A DNA stretch of 64,000 bases from Desulforhabdus sp. TSK (GCF_022836495.1 NZ_BQXM01000006.1:90551-154550); one strand, 5' to 3'. Counted from the first letter of the stretch, positions 39,217-48,505 are shown. The notes: generated by a model from the letters alone, not told the origin. Translations and numbers: made by a program.

Positions 39217-40902
39217 ATGGAGCGGATCTGGTACGGCAGTTATGATGCTCGGGTTCCTCATTCGGTAGATTATCCGGAAAAGTGTCTGCCGCTCTTGCTC
39301 GAAGAAATAACCAACAAGTATGCTGATCAGATTGCCCTGGAATTTCTGGGGGCCTCATGGACCTACCGTTCTTTTTGGGAGCATGTTTTGTCTCTGACCA
39401 ATGCGTTCCACCGAATGGGTGTGGGAAACGGAACGAAGGTGGCCGTCATGCTTCCCAACTGCCCCCAGTCGGTGATCGCCTACTATGCCGCCCTGTGGAT
39501 GGGGGCGGTGGTGGTCATGACCAATCCCCTCTATGTGGAACGGGAGATGGAGCAGCAGTGGAAGAGCGCGGAAGTGGAAATCCTGGTGGTGCTCGACCAC
39601 CTCTATCCGAAGGTCGAAAAAGTTCTCCCCCGAACCTCCCTCCGCCAGGTCGTCGTCACCAGCATCCGTGAGTACCTGCCCTGGCATCTCAAGCTCCTCT
39701 ATCCTCTCAAGGCCTGGAAGAAAAAGCTTTTTACCGCTGTACCGTATGGAGGGAAGGTCTCCAATTTTTCCCGCCTCATCGCCCGGCATCCTCCCACGCC
39801 TCCCCCTTGTACCGTCAATCTGAACGATTTGGCTCTTCTTCAATACACCGGGGGAACGACAGGCCTCTCCAAGGGAGTCATGCTCTCCCATCGAAATATT
39901 CTCTCCAACGTGGTGCAGCTCAGTTCATGGTTCCCCGATTTGCAATGGGGGGGAGAGCGGTTCCTTGCCGTCCTGCCCTTTTCCCATGTCCTGGGGATGA
40001 CAACCTGCATGAACCTGCCCCTCTACTGCGGAAGCAGTTGCCATATCCAGCCGCGCTTCGACCTCGATGAACTGCTGGGGACGCTCCAAAAGCAGCGCAT
40101 TTCCCTTTTCCCTGGAGTCCCCACCATTTTTACGGCCATCTTGAACCACCCCAGGATCAAGTCTTACGACCTGTCCTCCATCCGCTTCTGTATTACAGGT
40201 GCCGCGCCCATGCCTCTCGAAGTCATCCGCCGATTCGAAAGCATTACGGGGAGCATGATCATAGAGGGCTACGGCCTCACGGAGGCGAGTCCCGTCACTC
40301 ACTGCAATCCCATCACGGAAAAGCGCAAGTCCGGTTCCATCGGGATTTGCCTTCCCGATACCGACTGCAAAATCATGGACCTGGAAGAAGGCATCCACCC
40401 CATGCCCCTGGGAGAAAGTGGAGAGCTGGTCATTCGAGGTCCACAGGTGATGCAGGGCTACTGGAAAATGCCCGAAGAGACCAACTACGCATTGCGGGAA
40501 GGATGGCTTTATACCGGGGACGTGGCCACCATGGATCCGGAGGGGTTTGTCTTCATCGTAGATCGTAAAAAGGACATGATCATTTCCGGTGGGTACAACA
40601 TTTACCCCAGAGAGATCGATGAGGTGCTCTACGAACATCCCGCTGTTCTGGACGCCGTGGCGGTGGGTATCCCCGACTCGTACCGTGGGGAAACGGTGAA
40701 GGCCTATGTTGTCAAGAGGCCGGGGCATGAGGTCACGGAGAGGGAGATCATCGACTTCTGCAAGGCACGACTGGCTATCTACAAAGTGCCAAAATCCGTC
40801 GAATTCCGGGAATCCCTCCCCAAAACCATGGTGGGAAAGGTTTTGAGAAAAGAGTTGCGGATGGAGTCTTTGAAAAAGTCCGGCAATTCGGAAAAGAGCT
40901 GA
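39217..40902 (+). CDS. fadD: Long-chain fatty-acid--CoA ligase
   Basis: A 561-residue AMP-forming acyl-CoA synthetase that activates fatty acids as CoA thioesters. The P-loop-like motif is LLQYTGGTTGLSKGVMLSH. IEGYGLTEASPVTHCNP is motif A8-like, WLYTGDVATMDPEGFVFIVDRKKDMIISGGYNIYP spans the hinge, and VGKVLRKELR holds the catalytic Lys. Length and motifs fit FadD-type enzymes; chain length is a guess. It starts 113 bp after etfA, on the same strand, and is followed after 19 bp by a DUF434 gene. Confidence 0.92.
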   Translation: MERIWYGSYDARVPHSVDYPEKCLPLLLEEITNKYADQIALEFLGASWTYRSFWEHVLSLTNAFHRMGVGNGTKVAVMLPNCPQSVIAYYAALWMGAVVVMTNPLYVEREMEQQWKSAEVEILVVLDHLYPKVEKVLPRTSLRQVVVTSIREYLPWHLKLLYPLKAWKKKLFTAVPYGGKVSNFSRLIARHPPTPPPCTVNLNDLALLQYTGGTTGLSKGVMLSHRNILSNVVQLSSWFPDLQWGGERFLAVLPFSHVLGMTTCMNLPLYCGSSCHIQPRFDLDELLGTLQKQRISLFPGVPTIFTAILNHPRIKSYDLSSIRFCITGAAPMPLEVIRRFESITGSMIIEGYGLTEASPVTHCNPITEKRKSGSIGICLPDTDCKIMDLEEGIHPMPLGESGELVIRGPQVMQGYWKMPEETNYALREGWLYTGDVATMDPEGFVFIVDRKKDMIISGGYNIYPREIDEVLYEHPAVLDAVAVGIPDSYRGETVKAYVVKRPGHEVTEREIIDFCKARLAIYKVPKSVEFRESLPKTMVGKVLRKELRMESLKKSGNSEKS

Positions 40903-40921
40903 CGAAGGAATTTGGAACCTC

Positions 40922-41686
40922 ATGCCAACCCTTTCCGGGCGGAGTGAAGCCCCTTCTCGGCCCCCCGGCACGGAAGCCTCTCCGGATCCATCCGCAGAAT
41001 GGCGGCAGCTGATTTCCCGGGCCGCAGCCGATTTCTTCTTCTTCCAAAATCGGGGGTATCCCCGCAGCGCAGCCCTGGAATGGGTGGGCAACCGGTACCG
41101 GCTGGTCCACTTGGACCGCATGCTTCTCCACCGGGGCGTTTCCAGCGCCGAGGCGGCCTTGCGACGTCGAGGCAAGCGATGCCGGGGGGCGGTGTGGCGC
41201 GAGCAGCGCCTTGTCGTGGACGGTCACAATGTCCACATCACGGTGGAAAGCGCCCTGTTGGGCCGCCCGCTCCTCCTGGCCAATGATGGAGCCCTCCGGG
41301 ACCTGGCGGGAGAATCGGCAAAATTTCGTTTTCGAGAAGCCAGTGCCCTGGCGGCTGAGGCCATTTTCCGATTTCTGGAAGCGCTCCGCCCCGTTGAAGT
41401 CCTTTTCCTGTTTGACTCCCCCATGAGTCATAGTGGCGCTCTTGCCGGTCTTTATCGCCGGCACATGAAAACCGTCGGCATCGACGGGGACGCCCGCGCG
41501 GTCCCCGTGCCCGAGCGAGAAATCCCCTATCGTCAGTGCGTTGTGGCTTCCAGTGACAGTGCGGTCCTGGATGCAAGCTGCCACTGGCTGGACCTGGCAC
41601 ATGGAGTCCTTGAAATGTCGGGAAGACTGGAGCTCGCTGCGGATTTTTCTTCTCTCATATGTGAACGTTCAGCTGTTAGCCTTTAG
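40922..41686 (+). CDS. DUF434 domain protein
   Basis: A 254-residue protein with an N-terminal DUF434 domain (RQLISRAAADFFFFQNRGYPRSAALEWVGNRYRLVHLDRMLLHRG) and a C-terminal DUF5616-like part (RLVVDGHNVHITVESALLGRPLLLANDG, then LFDSPMSHSGALA and VASSDSAVLD). The conserved DGxN and late SSDSAVLD acids give a PIN- or NYN-nuclease feel, but no activity is established. The first ~25 residues are low-complexity and may not be translated. It is 19 bp after the acyl-CoA ligase. Confidence 0.82.
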   Translation: MPTLSGRSEAPSRPPGTEASPDPSAEWRQLISRAAADFFFFQNRGYPRSAALEWVGNRYRLVHLDRMLLHRGVSSAEAALRRRGKRCRGAVWREQRLVVDGHNVHITVESALLGRPLLLANDGALRDLAGESAKFRFREASALAAEAIFRFLEALRPVEVLFLFDSPMSHSGALAGLYRRHMKTVGIDGDARAVPVPEREIPYRQCVVASSDSAVLDASCHWLDLAHGVLEMSGRLELAADFSSLICERSAVSL

Positions 41687-41847
41687 TCCTTCCCTCGACT
41701 TTCCCGGGTCTCTCCATGCCGCTTGTCAAAAGGCATGAGCTGTGTTAGCTAAGGAATCCGCTGAAGCTTGCTTTCATATCAAGAACTTGGTGCGCGTGTA
41801 ACCTCCGAGGACGCAATAGCTGTTTCTCACGAAAGGAAAAGAGAGCC

Positions 41848-43194
41848 ATGGCAGAAATAGCCCCTTTTCGAGGGCTGCGCTACAATAGCGAAAAGGTGCC
41901 GGATTTGGCCCGGGTGGTGATCCCGCCCTATGATGTGATTTCTCCCAGTGAACAGAAGGAATTCTATCGAAGCAGTCCCTACAATATGGTGCGGCTGGAA
42001 CTGGGCATGGCGACTTCAGAGGATTCTCCCGACAACAATCCCCACACGCGGGCTGCCGCATTCCTCCGAGACTGGCAGCGTGATGAAGTCCTCGTCCGGG
42101 ATACGGACCCATCCGTCTATTATTACGAATTGGATTATTCCCTCGATCCCCAGCTCCGAAAAACCCGCTACGGTTTCATCTGTGCCTTGAAATTGGAGGA
42201 TTTCAGCTCAGGTTCTGTCCGACCCCATGAAAAGACCTTCCAGGCAGTCAAGGACGAGCGGCTTCAGCTGATGCTTTCCTGTCATGCCAACCTGAGCCCC
42301 GTATTCGCCCTCTATGCCGACCCCGAGCAATCCGTCGACAACAGCCTCAGGGCCGGACGCGACGGCGACCCCGTCGTCGCTTTCACAGATGTCCGGGGGA
42401 TGGAGCACCGTTTGTGGCGTGTGCGCGATCTGGCGGTTTTGGAGCGCGTGAGAGACCTCATGCGCGGGAAGGCGTTGTTCATCGCCGACGGGCATCATCG
42501 CTATGAGACCGCCTTGAATTACCGTAACCTGCAGCGCCGGCGTCATGGGGAGGCAAGCCCCCGTGCCACCTTTGAATACATCATGGTCTATCTGTCCAAT
42601 CTGAACCAGGAGGGGCTGACGATTCTTCCGACGCATCGGCTGCTGCGCCGGCTGGGCTCCTGGAGCCTTTCAGACTTTCTGGATCAGGCCGGGGCTTATT
42701 TCGAGATTTCATCCTTTGCTTCCAACGAGGCTGGGGAAAAGGCATGGCGAAATGATCTCGAAGCAGACGGGCACAACAAGGAGACGACCATCGGGTTCTA
42801 CCCATCCGGAGGGGAGAGCTTCTACCTTATGCGCGCCAGGAGAGAGGCGGTGTCGGCCTATCTCACGACCTGCGGAATCCCTCGGGAGCTCCAGTGCCTG
42901 GATGTGGTGGTCCTGGATCGATTGATCCTGAAAAAGATCCTGGGCCTGTCTGAAACGTTTCTGGCCGATGCCGACAACATTCATTTCAGCCACGATTTTT
43001 CGTCCGCCGTTCGGCAAATAAGAAAGGGCGGGTACGACGCGGGGTTTCTCATCAATTCCACGCGCATCGAGCAGGTCCAGGAAGTGGCGAGCAGCGGCTT
43101 GATCATGCCTCACAAGTCCACGTACTTTTATCCAAAGGTCGGCAGCGGCATGGTCGTCCACCCTCTTTCACCCCACGAGGAGGCCATCTGGTAG
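41848..43194 (+). CDS. DUF1015 family protein
   Basis: A 448-residue protein. MAEIAPFRGLRYNSEKVPDLARVVIPPYDVIS is the signature of DUF1015. FICALKLEDF, HEKTFQAVKDERLQLM, FIADGHHRYETALNYR and MPHKSTYFYPKVGSGMVVHPL are other conserved blocks. The family is sometimes annotated as SerC/SerA-associated or HTH-like, but no function is proven. The ribosome-binding site is AAAGGAAAAGAGAGCC. It is followed after 13 bp by the methyltransferase gene. Confidence 0.93.
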   Translation: MAEIAPFRGLRYNSEKVPDLARVVIPPYDVISPSEQKEFYRSSPYNMVRLELGMATSEDSPDNNPHTRAAAFLRDWQRDEVLVRDTDPSVYYYELDYSLDPQLRKTRYGFICALKLEDFSSGSVRPHEKTFQAVKDERLQLMLSCHANLSPVFALYADPEQSVDNSLRAGRDGDPVVAFTDVRGMEHRLWRVRDLAVLERVRDLMRGKALFIADGHHRYETALNYRNLQRRRHGEASPRATFEYIMVYLSNLNQEGLTILPTHRLLRRLGSWSLSDFLDQAGAYFEISSFASNEAGEKAWRNDLEADGHNKETTIGFYPSGGESFYLMRARREAVSAYLTTCGIPRELQCLDVVVLDRLILKKILGLSETFLADADNIHFSHDFSSAVRQIRKGGYDAGFLINSTRIEQVQEVASSGLIMPHKSTYFYPKVGSGMVVHPLSPHEEAIW

Positions 43195-43207
43195 CAGAGA
43201 ACGCCCC

Positions 43208-43933
43208 ATGGATGTGACCCTGGATACCATGTTCCGTGGACGGCTGGTGGTGCGCCAGGAAAAAGGCGGCTACCGGTTTTCGGTGGATGCCGTCCTGCTG
43301 GCGGGACTGACTGGAGTCCAGCCCGAGGATCGTGTGGTCGATCTGGGCACGGGCTGCGGGATCATTCCCCTTATCCTGGCTTACCGAAAGAAGGGGCGGA
43401 GCATTGTCGGATTGGAGATTCAGTCCGGCCTGGCCGAACTGGCTGAGTGGAATGTGTCGACCAATGGGTTTTCGGACCGCATTGAGATCCGGAACCTGGA
43501 TTTCCGGAAAGTCTCGGAGTATTTTCAACCGCAGAGCTTCGACGTGGTGCTGAGCAACCCGCCCTATCGGCGACTGGAAAGCGGAAGAATCAATCCTCAT
43601 CCTCAGAAGGCCCTGGCGCGCCATGAATTGGCGGCGTCCATCCGTGAGGTCTTCGCCGCCGGCAAATTTCTCCTGAGGGGGGGCGGACGCCTGACGGTCA
43701 TTTATCCCGCCACGCGCCTGGGGCATCTGCTGGTGACGGCCCAGCAGCATGGATTCAGTCCCAAGGAGCTTACGGCCATTTATTCGGATGCGAGCGGGGG
43801 GGCCGCGCGCCTGGTGTGTGTGGAATGTAGAAAAGGGGGAGGCGAGGAGCTTCAGGTGAAGTCTCCCTTCTTCATCTATGCAAGCGAAGGAGAATATTCG
43901 GCGGCCATGCAGGCCCTCTACGTCGAAGCTTGA
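43208..43933 (+). CDS. TrmN6-like tRNA/RNA adenine N6-methyltransferase
   Basis: A 241-residue SAM-dependent methyltransferase. The N-terminus TLDTMFRGRLVVRQEKGGYRFSVDAVLLAG is typical of YfiC/TrmN6 proteins. VVDLGTGCGIIPLILAY is the SAM-binding motif I, and LSNPPYRR is the NPPY catalytic motif of N6-adenine methyltransferases (about residues 116-123). E. coli TrmN6 modifies A37 of tRNA-Val. The exact substrate here is inferred. It is 13 bp after the DUF1015 gene. Confidence 0.87.
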   Translation: MDVTLDTMFRGRLVVRQEKGGYRFSVDAVLLAGLTGVQPEDRVVDLGTGCGIIPLILAYRKKGRSIVGLEIQSGLAELAEWNVSTNGFSDRIEIRNLDFRKVSEYFQPQSFDVVLSNPPYRRLESGRINPHPQKALARHELAASIREVFAAGKFLLRGGGRLTVIYPATRLGHLLVTAQQHGFSPKELTAIYSDASGGAARLVCVECRKGGGEELQVKSPFFIYASEGEYSAAMQALYVEA

Positions 43934-44013
43934 TGGTCGTGTGTCATGGCTGCCATCGTCAATGGAGTGAAAACGGAAGCAACCGGTAATTCAAATTCAG
44001 GAGAGGAGACGCA

Positions 44014-44805
44014 ATGGATTTAGGATTGAAAGGGAAAGTCGCTTTCATTGCTGGAGGAAGTCAGGGATTGGGGAAGGCCGTGACCATGGAAATGTGCAGG
44101 GAGGGGGCGAAGGCCGTCATCTGCGCCCTGGACGATCCCGAACTGCCCCTTGCCGTAGAGGAGATCCGAGCGGCAACCGGTGCGGAGGTCATCGGGATTC
44201 CAGCCGACGTGACGGTAGCCGAACAGGCCCGGAATTTCATTCGCAAAGGGATCGAACATTTCGGCACGGTGGACATCCTGGTGAACAACGCGGGCGGGCC
44301 TCCCTCCAAGACGTTCCTTGAAATCGATGACGACCTGTGGAATTTTGGTGTGAAGCTCAATCTCATGAGCACCATCATCATGACGCGGGAGGTGGTTCCC
44401 ATCATGATGGAGAAGCGCTCGGGCCGTATCATCAATATGACATCCATTTCCGTCAAGCAGCCCATCGACGGCTTGATCCTCTCCAACACGGTGCGGTCGG
44501 GGGTCGTCGGCATGGCCAAAACGCTTTCCAATGAGCTGGCCACCTATAACATCACGGTCAACAACGTCTGCCCGGGTTACACCATGACGGAAAGAGTCCG
44601 TTCCCTTTCAGTCGTCACCGCGGAAAAAGAGGGCACGACACCCGAAGAGGTCGTCAAGCGCTGGGAATCGTCCATTCCCATGAAACGCCTGGGAACCCCC
44701 GAGGAATTCGCTGCACTGGTGACTTTTCTGGCTTCTGACAGGGCGGGCTACATCACGGGAGCTTCCATCCAGATCGATGGAGGATGGTACAAAGGGGTCA
44801 TGTAG
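44014..44805 (+). CDS. SDR-family protein lacking the catalytic Tyr/Lys
   Basis: A 263-residue Rossmann-fold SDR resembling FabG. The cofactor motif is AGGSQGLG (14-20) and NNAG is at 91-94. The expected YxxxK is replaced by SNTVR (Ser157, Arg161), although the region VRSGVVGMAKTLSNELATYNITVNNVCPGYTMTERV is otherwise standard. A known SDR subgroup (FabG-like, without a perfect tetrad) shows this pattern, so it may be a non-canonical reductase or a binding protein. It is followed 14 bp later by fabH, which suggests a fatty-acid or ketide role. Start after CAGGAGAGGAGACGCA. Confidence 0.85.
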   Translation: MDLGLKGKVAFIAGGSQGLGKAVTMEMCREGAKAVICALDDPELPLAVEEIRAATGAEVIGIPADVTVAEQARNFIRKGIEHFGTVDILVNNAGGPPSKTFLEIDDDLWNFGVKLNLMSTIIMTREVVPIMMEKRSGRIINMTSISVKQPIDGLILSNTVRSGVVGMAKTLSNELATYNITVNNVCPGYTMTERVRSLSVVTAEKEGTTPEEVVKRWESSIPMKRLGTPEEFAALVTFLASDRAGYITGASIQIDGGWYKGVM

Positions 44806-44819
44806 ATCGAGGGAAAACT

Positions 44820-45821
44820 ATGACAGTCCGAAGGGCTTATATACGTTCCGTGGGCCGCTTTCTTCCCGAACGGCGGCTAACCAACAGTGATCTCGAAAAG
44901 ATGGTGAACACGAACGATGAGTGGATCGTGAGCCGGACCGGGATCCGTGAGCGGCGGATCCTCGATCCCGGCAGGGGAAATTCCTACATGGCCGTTCGGG
45001 CTGCGCGGGAATGCCTGGAGCGGGCAGGGGTTGAGCCTGCGGAGGTGGATGCCATCATTGTAGGCACTGTCACGCCGGACATGATGTTCCCCGCGACGGC
45101 CTGCCTGGTACAAAAGGAGCTCGGCGCCTCCAGGGCCTGGGGGTTCGACCTCTCGGCGGGGTGCTCCGGCTTCATCTTTTCCCTTTCCACAGGGGCCCAG
45201 ATGATCGAATCCGGGCGATACGAGAATGTTCTGGTCATCGGCAGCGATGTCATGAGCAGCATCATCGATTACGAAGACCGGAACACGTGCGTGCTCTTTG
45301 GGGACGCAGCCGGAGCCGTGCTGCTCCAGCCCTGCCCTGAAGAGGGCTATGGTATTCTGGACTTCATCCAGCGCATCGATGGGGCAGGGGGAGAATTTCT
45401 CCACATGAAAGCGGGGGGCAGCCTCCGTCCGGCCAGCCACGAAACGGTGGACAAGAAGGAGCACTACGTCTACCAGGAGGGAAAGCACGTCTTCAAGTAT
45501 GCCGTGACCGAAATGGCCAACGTCTCGGTGAAGATTCTGGAAGACAACGGTCTAAAGGGGGAGGATGTGGCGCTCTTCATCCCCCACCAGGCAAATCTCC
45601 GAATCATCGAGGCGTGCGCCTCCCGCATGGGTATTGATCGCAGCAAGATCATCATCAATATCGACCGATATGCCAATACAACGGCGGGTACTATTCCCCT
45701 GTGCCTTTATGAGGCGCTCGTGGAGCAAAAGCGAATCGGCAAGGGGGATTATCTGGTCACGGCGGCCTTTGGGGCGGGCTTCACCTGGGGAAGCGCACTC
45801 ATCCGCTGGTGGCAGGAATGA
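44820..45821 (+). CDS. fabH: Beta-ketoacyl-ACP synthase III
   Basis: A 333-residue KAS III that condenses acyl-CoA with malonyl-ACP to start fatty-acid synthesis. The triad is Cys115 (SAGCSGF), His256 (IPHQANLR) and Asn286 (RYANTTAG). NTNDEWIVSRTGIRERRI near the N-terminus is canonical. The start at 44820 follows GAGGGAAAACT. It forms an operon with the SDR gene upstream. The usual neighbours plsX, fabD and acpP are absent, so this could be a second or specialised copy. Confidence 0.94.
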   Translation: MTVRRAYIRSVGRFLPERRLTNSDLEKMVNTNDEWIVSRTGIRERRILDPGRGNSYMAVRAARECLERAGVEPAEVDAIIVGTVTPDMMFPATACLVQKELGASRAWGFDLSAGCSGFIFSLSTGAQMIESGRYENVLVIGSDVMSSIIDYEDRNTCVLFGDAAGAVLLQPCPEEGYGILDFIQRIDGAGGEFLHMKAGGSLRPASHETVDKKEHYVYQEGKHVFKYAVTEMANVSVKILEDNGLKGEDVALFIPHQANLRIIEACASRMGIDRSKIIINIDRYANTTAGTIPLCLYEALVEQKRIGKGDYLVTAAFGAGFTWGSALIRWWQE

Positions 45822-45852
45822 TCGATGCTGTGATCTGTTGAAATTTGGACTT

Positions 45853-45927
45853 TTGTAGGAGCGGCTTCCAGCCGCGACTCTCTTGGGAAGCAGCTGTTTT
45901 TGTCGCGGCTGGAAGCCGCTCCTACAA
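45853..45927. repeat. REPIN-like inverted repeat, copy 2 (perfect)
   Basis: Two perfectly complementary 26-nt arms (45853-45878 and 45902-45927), built around TAGGAGCGGCTTCCAGCCGC, are separated by 23 bp. This is the best-preserved copy of the family. It lies between fabH and the porB terminator. Confidence 0.9.
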
Positions 45928-45970
45928 GGTCATCAAAAAGTCATGCTCTCATCCGTGCAGAGTAAAAAAA

Positions 45971-46004
45971 GAGGGGGCTGGAAGATGTTTCTTCCAGCCC
46001 CCTC
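45971..46004. terminator. Terminator shared by fabH and porAB
   Basis: GAGGGGGCTGGAAG pairs perfectly with CTTCCAGCCCCCTC over a 6-nt loop. Seven A residues to the left give a T-run for the minus-strand porAB transcript; the plus-strand side has a weaker T/C run. Confidence 0.85.
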
Positions 46005-46037
46005 CTTACTAACAACGGGGTCAATGCACTGCGGCGT

Positions 46038-46934
46038 TTAGAGCCCCGCGCGCTTCAGAAGCTCTTCCCAGCGCTGGTCGGTCTGGCGCTGAAAGTCTTC
46101 CATTTGCTCCGGGCTCATTTTCTTGAAACGGCTCTGGAGCTTCAAATATTCGTCCACCGGGCGCTTGCGCCCGCTGCGCGCCATGCTGAGGCTCTTTCCC
46201 GTCAGGCGAAATTCTCCGTGCTCGACTTCATACAGCACGACAATCCCTGCTTCCACCGCCACACGTCCCACTTTGACCGTATCCTTGGTGGCATATCCCC
46301 AGCCGGGGGGGCAGGGAACGGCCAGGTGGACGAAGCGGGTTCCTTTGATTTCTTTGGCCTTGAGGAACTTGTTGTAAAGGTCCCCGGGGTAGGAAGAGCA
46401 AGTTGTGGCGAGATAAGCCGGATGATGCGCCTCCATGATCTGGATGAAGTCCTTCTTCGGCTGTTCCTTGGGAATGACTGGCGTGGTGGTGGTGACGGCC
46501 CCTGTGGGGGTTGCGCTGGAACGTTGCACGCCGGTGTTCATGTAGGCTTCGTTGTCGTAACAGACATAGATGAAATCCGTTTCGCGCTCGGCGGCGCCGC
46601 TGAGAGCCTGGATTCCCATGTCGAAGGTGCCCCCGTCACCGGCCATGGCCAGGACGGTGAAATCCTGACCCGTGGCCTTGAGCCCGGCCACCAGGCCCGA
46701 AGCGGATGCTGCCGTGCTGGCGAAGGTGTTGTTGACGGCGTTGATGGCGATGGGAGTCTTGGGATACATGCCGTGCAGAATCGTCAGGCAGCACGCCGGA
46801 TGCGTCATGATGGTGCGGGGCCCTAATGCCTTGAGGATATAACGATAGGCGATGGGCAGGCCGCAGCCGGCGCAGGTGCGGGTTCCGGGGTGGATATATT
46901 CACGTTCGGGAAGATCCATGATAGTGGTTGACAT
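46038..46934 (-). CDS. porB: Pyruvate/2-oxoacid:ferredoxin oxidoreductase beta subunit
   Basis: A 298-residue thiamine-diphosphate subunit. TCAGCGLPIAYR near residue 20 supplies two cluster Cys, LAMAGDGGTFDMGIQALSGAAER is the TPP/Mg motif (GDG...), and VCYDNEAYMNTGVQRSS completes it. The C-terminal half includes FVHLAVPCPPGWGYATKD. I start at MSTTIMDLPERE (46934); an ATG inside the porA stop (46979) is an alternative. It overlaps or closely follows porA. Pyruvate is the likeliest substrate, but related enzymes use other 2-oxoacids. Confidence 0.9.
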   Translation of the reverse strand: MSTTIMDLPEREYIHPGTRTCAGCGLPIAYRYILKALGPRTIMTHPACCLTILHGMYPKTPIAINAVNNTFASTAASASGLVAGLKATGQDFTVLAMAGDGGTFDMGIQALSGAAERETDFIYVCYDNEAYMNTGVQRSSATPTGAVTTTTPVIPKEQPKKDFIQIMEAHHPAYLATTCSSYPGDLYNKFLKAKEIKGTRFVHLAVPCPPGWGYATKDTVKVGRVAVEAGIVVLYEVEHGEFRLTGKSLSMARSGRKRPVDEYLKLQSRFKKMSPEQMEDFQRQTDQRWEELLKRAGL

Positions 46935-46968
46935 GACCTGACTTCTTTCCTTTCTTGCGCTGTTCTCA

Positions 46969-48177
46969 TTAAACTTCATATCCTACCCAGAGCGGGTGCT
47001 CCTGCCGGCTTCCACTGGCTGCGTCCTGAATAGTTTTTTGAGCGATTTCAAACAAATCTGCAGGTTTTACGTCTTTGCCTCCGAGCCCGACGATGTAGTT
47101 GGACAGCATGGGACGGTGGCCGTTGCTGCTGAAGAGGGCCGCTTTGAGCTCCGTGGCCAGGGCTCCTTCATAGCCGTAGCTGATGGCTTTCTCCACAACG
47201 GCGATGCTCTTCGCCGCTTCCACGGCCTGGGCCAGGGGGCCGGCGGGGAACGGCCGGTAAATGCGCACACCGATGACTCCCGCCTTGATCCCTTCCTTGC
47301 GGAGAAGATCCACCGCCTCGCAGGCCTCACTGCTGAGAGAGCCCATGGTCAGGAACAGGAAGTCGGCATCTTCGCTCTTGTAGCGATAGAGGCAGTCCTC
47401 ATAGGAGCGGCCGCATAATTCCGCGTAAGATTTGGCGGCCTCTGCAATGACGGGCCACGAGGATTCGAAGCTTTCCTGGAGGCGATGCCTGAATCCCATG
47501 TAGCCGGGGCATTTGACGCCCTCTCCATTGGGAACGGGGTCCGTCATGACCACGGGATTGATATTGACGGGTGCTTCGGCATCAAGCCGGTAGGCCGGTT
47601 GATAGGGGGGGAGGAACGCGTCCACTTCTTCCTGGGAAGGAATCTCCACGGGCATCATGGTGTGGGAGAGACGAAAGCCGTCGAAGCAGACCATGACGGG
47701 AATCAAAAGCTGTTCCGCGATCTTGTAGGCCAGAATGACCTGATCCAGCACTTCCTGGTTGTTCATGCAGTAGAGCTGCATCCAGCCGGTATCGCGCTGC
47801 GCGATGGTGTCCTGCATATCATTGAGAATGGTCCAGGGAGCTCCCAGCCCCCGGTTGGTGACGGGCATCACGATGGGGAGCCGGGCACCCGCCGCCCAGT
47901 GAAGCTGCTCGTGCATGTAGGCCAGCCCGTTGGCGGCCGTGGCGGTGAAGACTCTTGCTCCTACGATGGAGGCGGAAATACACACTCCCAGGGCGGAATG
48001 TTCACTTTCCACGCGAACAAATTCGGCTTTGAGCTCACCTCGCTCCACATATTCTGAAAGCACTTCGGGGATTTTCGATTGGGGAGTGATGGGGTAGGCT
48101 GCAACAACCTGAACACGGCACAACTTGGCCGCAAGTGCTGCCGCTTGGGTTCCCGTTAGAATGAGTGTCTGTCCCAC
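46969..48177 (-). CDS. porA: Pyruvate/2-oxoacid:ferredoxin oxidoreductase alpha subunit
   Basis: A 402-residue alpha subunit. It opens ILTGTQAAALAAKLCRVQVVAAYPITPQSKIPE, with the conserved YPITPQ, and has FVRVESEHSALGVCISAS, TATAANGLAYMHEQLHWAAGARLPIVM, and FDGFRLSHTMMPVEIP. Together with porB it forms the catalytic core that decarboxylates a 2-oxoacid to acyl-CoA and reduces ferredoxin. The gamma and delta (ferredoxin-like) subunit genes are not upstream or downstream here, so they must lie elsewhere or the enzyme is two-subunit. Confidence 0.92.
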   Translation of the reverse strand: MGQTLILTGTQAAALAAKLCRVQVVAAYPITPQSKIPEVLSEYVERGELKAEFVRVESEHSALGVCISASIVGARVFTATAANGLAYMHEQLHWAAGARLPIVMPVTNRGLGAPWTILNDMQDTIAQRDTGWMQLYCMNNQEVLDQVILAYKIAEQLLIPVMVCFDGFRLSHTMMPVEIPSQEEVDAFLPPYQPAYRLDAEAPVNINPVVMTDPVPNGEGVKCPGYMGFRHRLQESFESSWPVIAEAAKSYAELCGRSYEDCLYRYKSEDADFLFLTMGSLSSEACEAVDLLRKEGIKAGVIGVRIYRPFPAGPLAQAVEAAKSIAVVEKAISYGYEGALATELKAALFSSNGHRPMLSNYIVGLGGKDVKPADLFEIAQKTIQDAASGSRQEHPLWVGYEV

Positions 48178-48505
48178 AATGATGACTTCCTTTCTGAGAT
48201 TTCAATATAATCGGTAAATTATCCATTTCCAGAGTCGGTCTTGTCTGAGCCTTTCCAGTAACCCGTTATTCCCATAACGACGGATATGCAAGAAGTCAAA
48301 CAAAAAGAACAGCGAGCGTTTGAATCGCTTTTCACTGTCCATTCTCTACGAGGCTGTCGGTGGAAGGAGGCGAGGATTTCCTCTATCCCCATGAGATCGT
48401 TTCAAGCGAATGGGGACTTTCTCCGATATATACGCTGCACGTCCAAGCGCAAATCTCTTCCCGACGCAATGGAACGCGTGGTTTTCTGAGAGAGAAAGGT
48501 GAAGG
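48178..48505. other. Divergent promoter region porA / pilB
   Basis: 328 bp between two divergently read operons. No convincing gene: a 67-codon frame on the plus strand (48286-48489) has no ribosome-binding site or recognisable domain. No repeat or operator could be identified. Confidence 0.45.

Noticed and set aside
48286..48489. A 67-codon frame upstream of pilB
   Set aside because: No ribosome-binding site, domain or hydrophobic pattern; it lies in the divergent promoter region.
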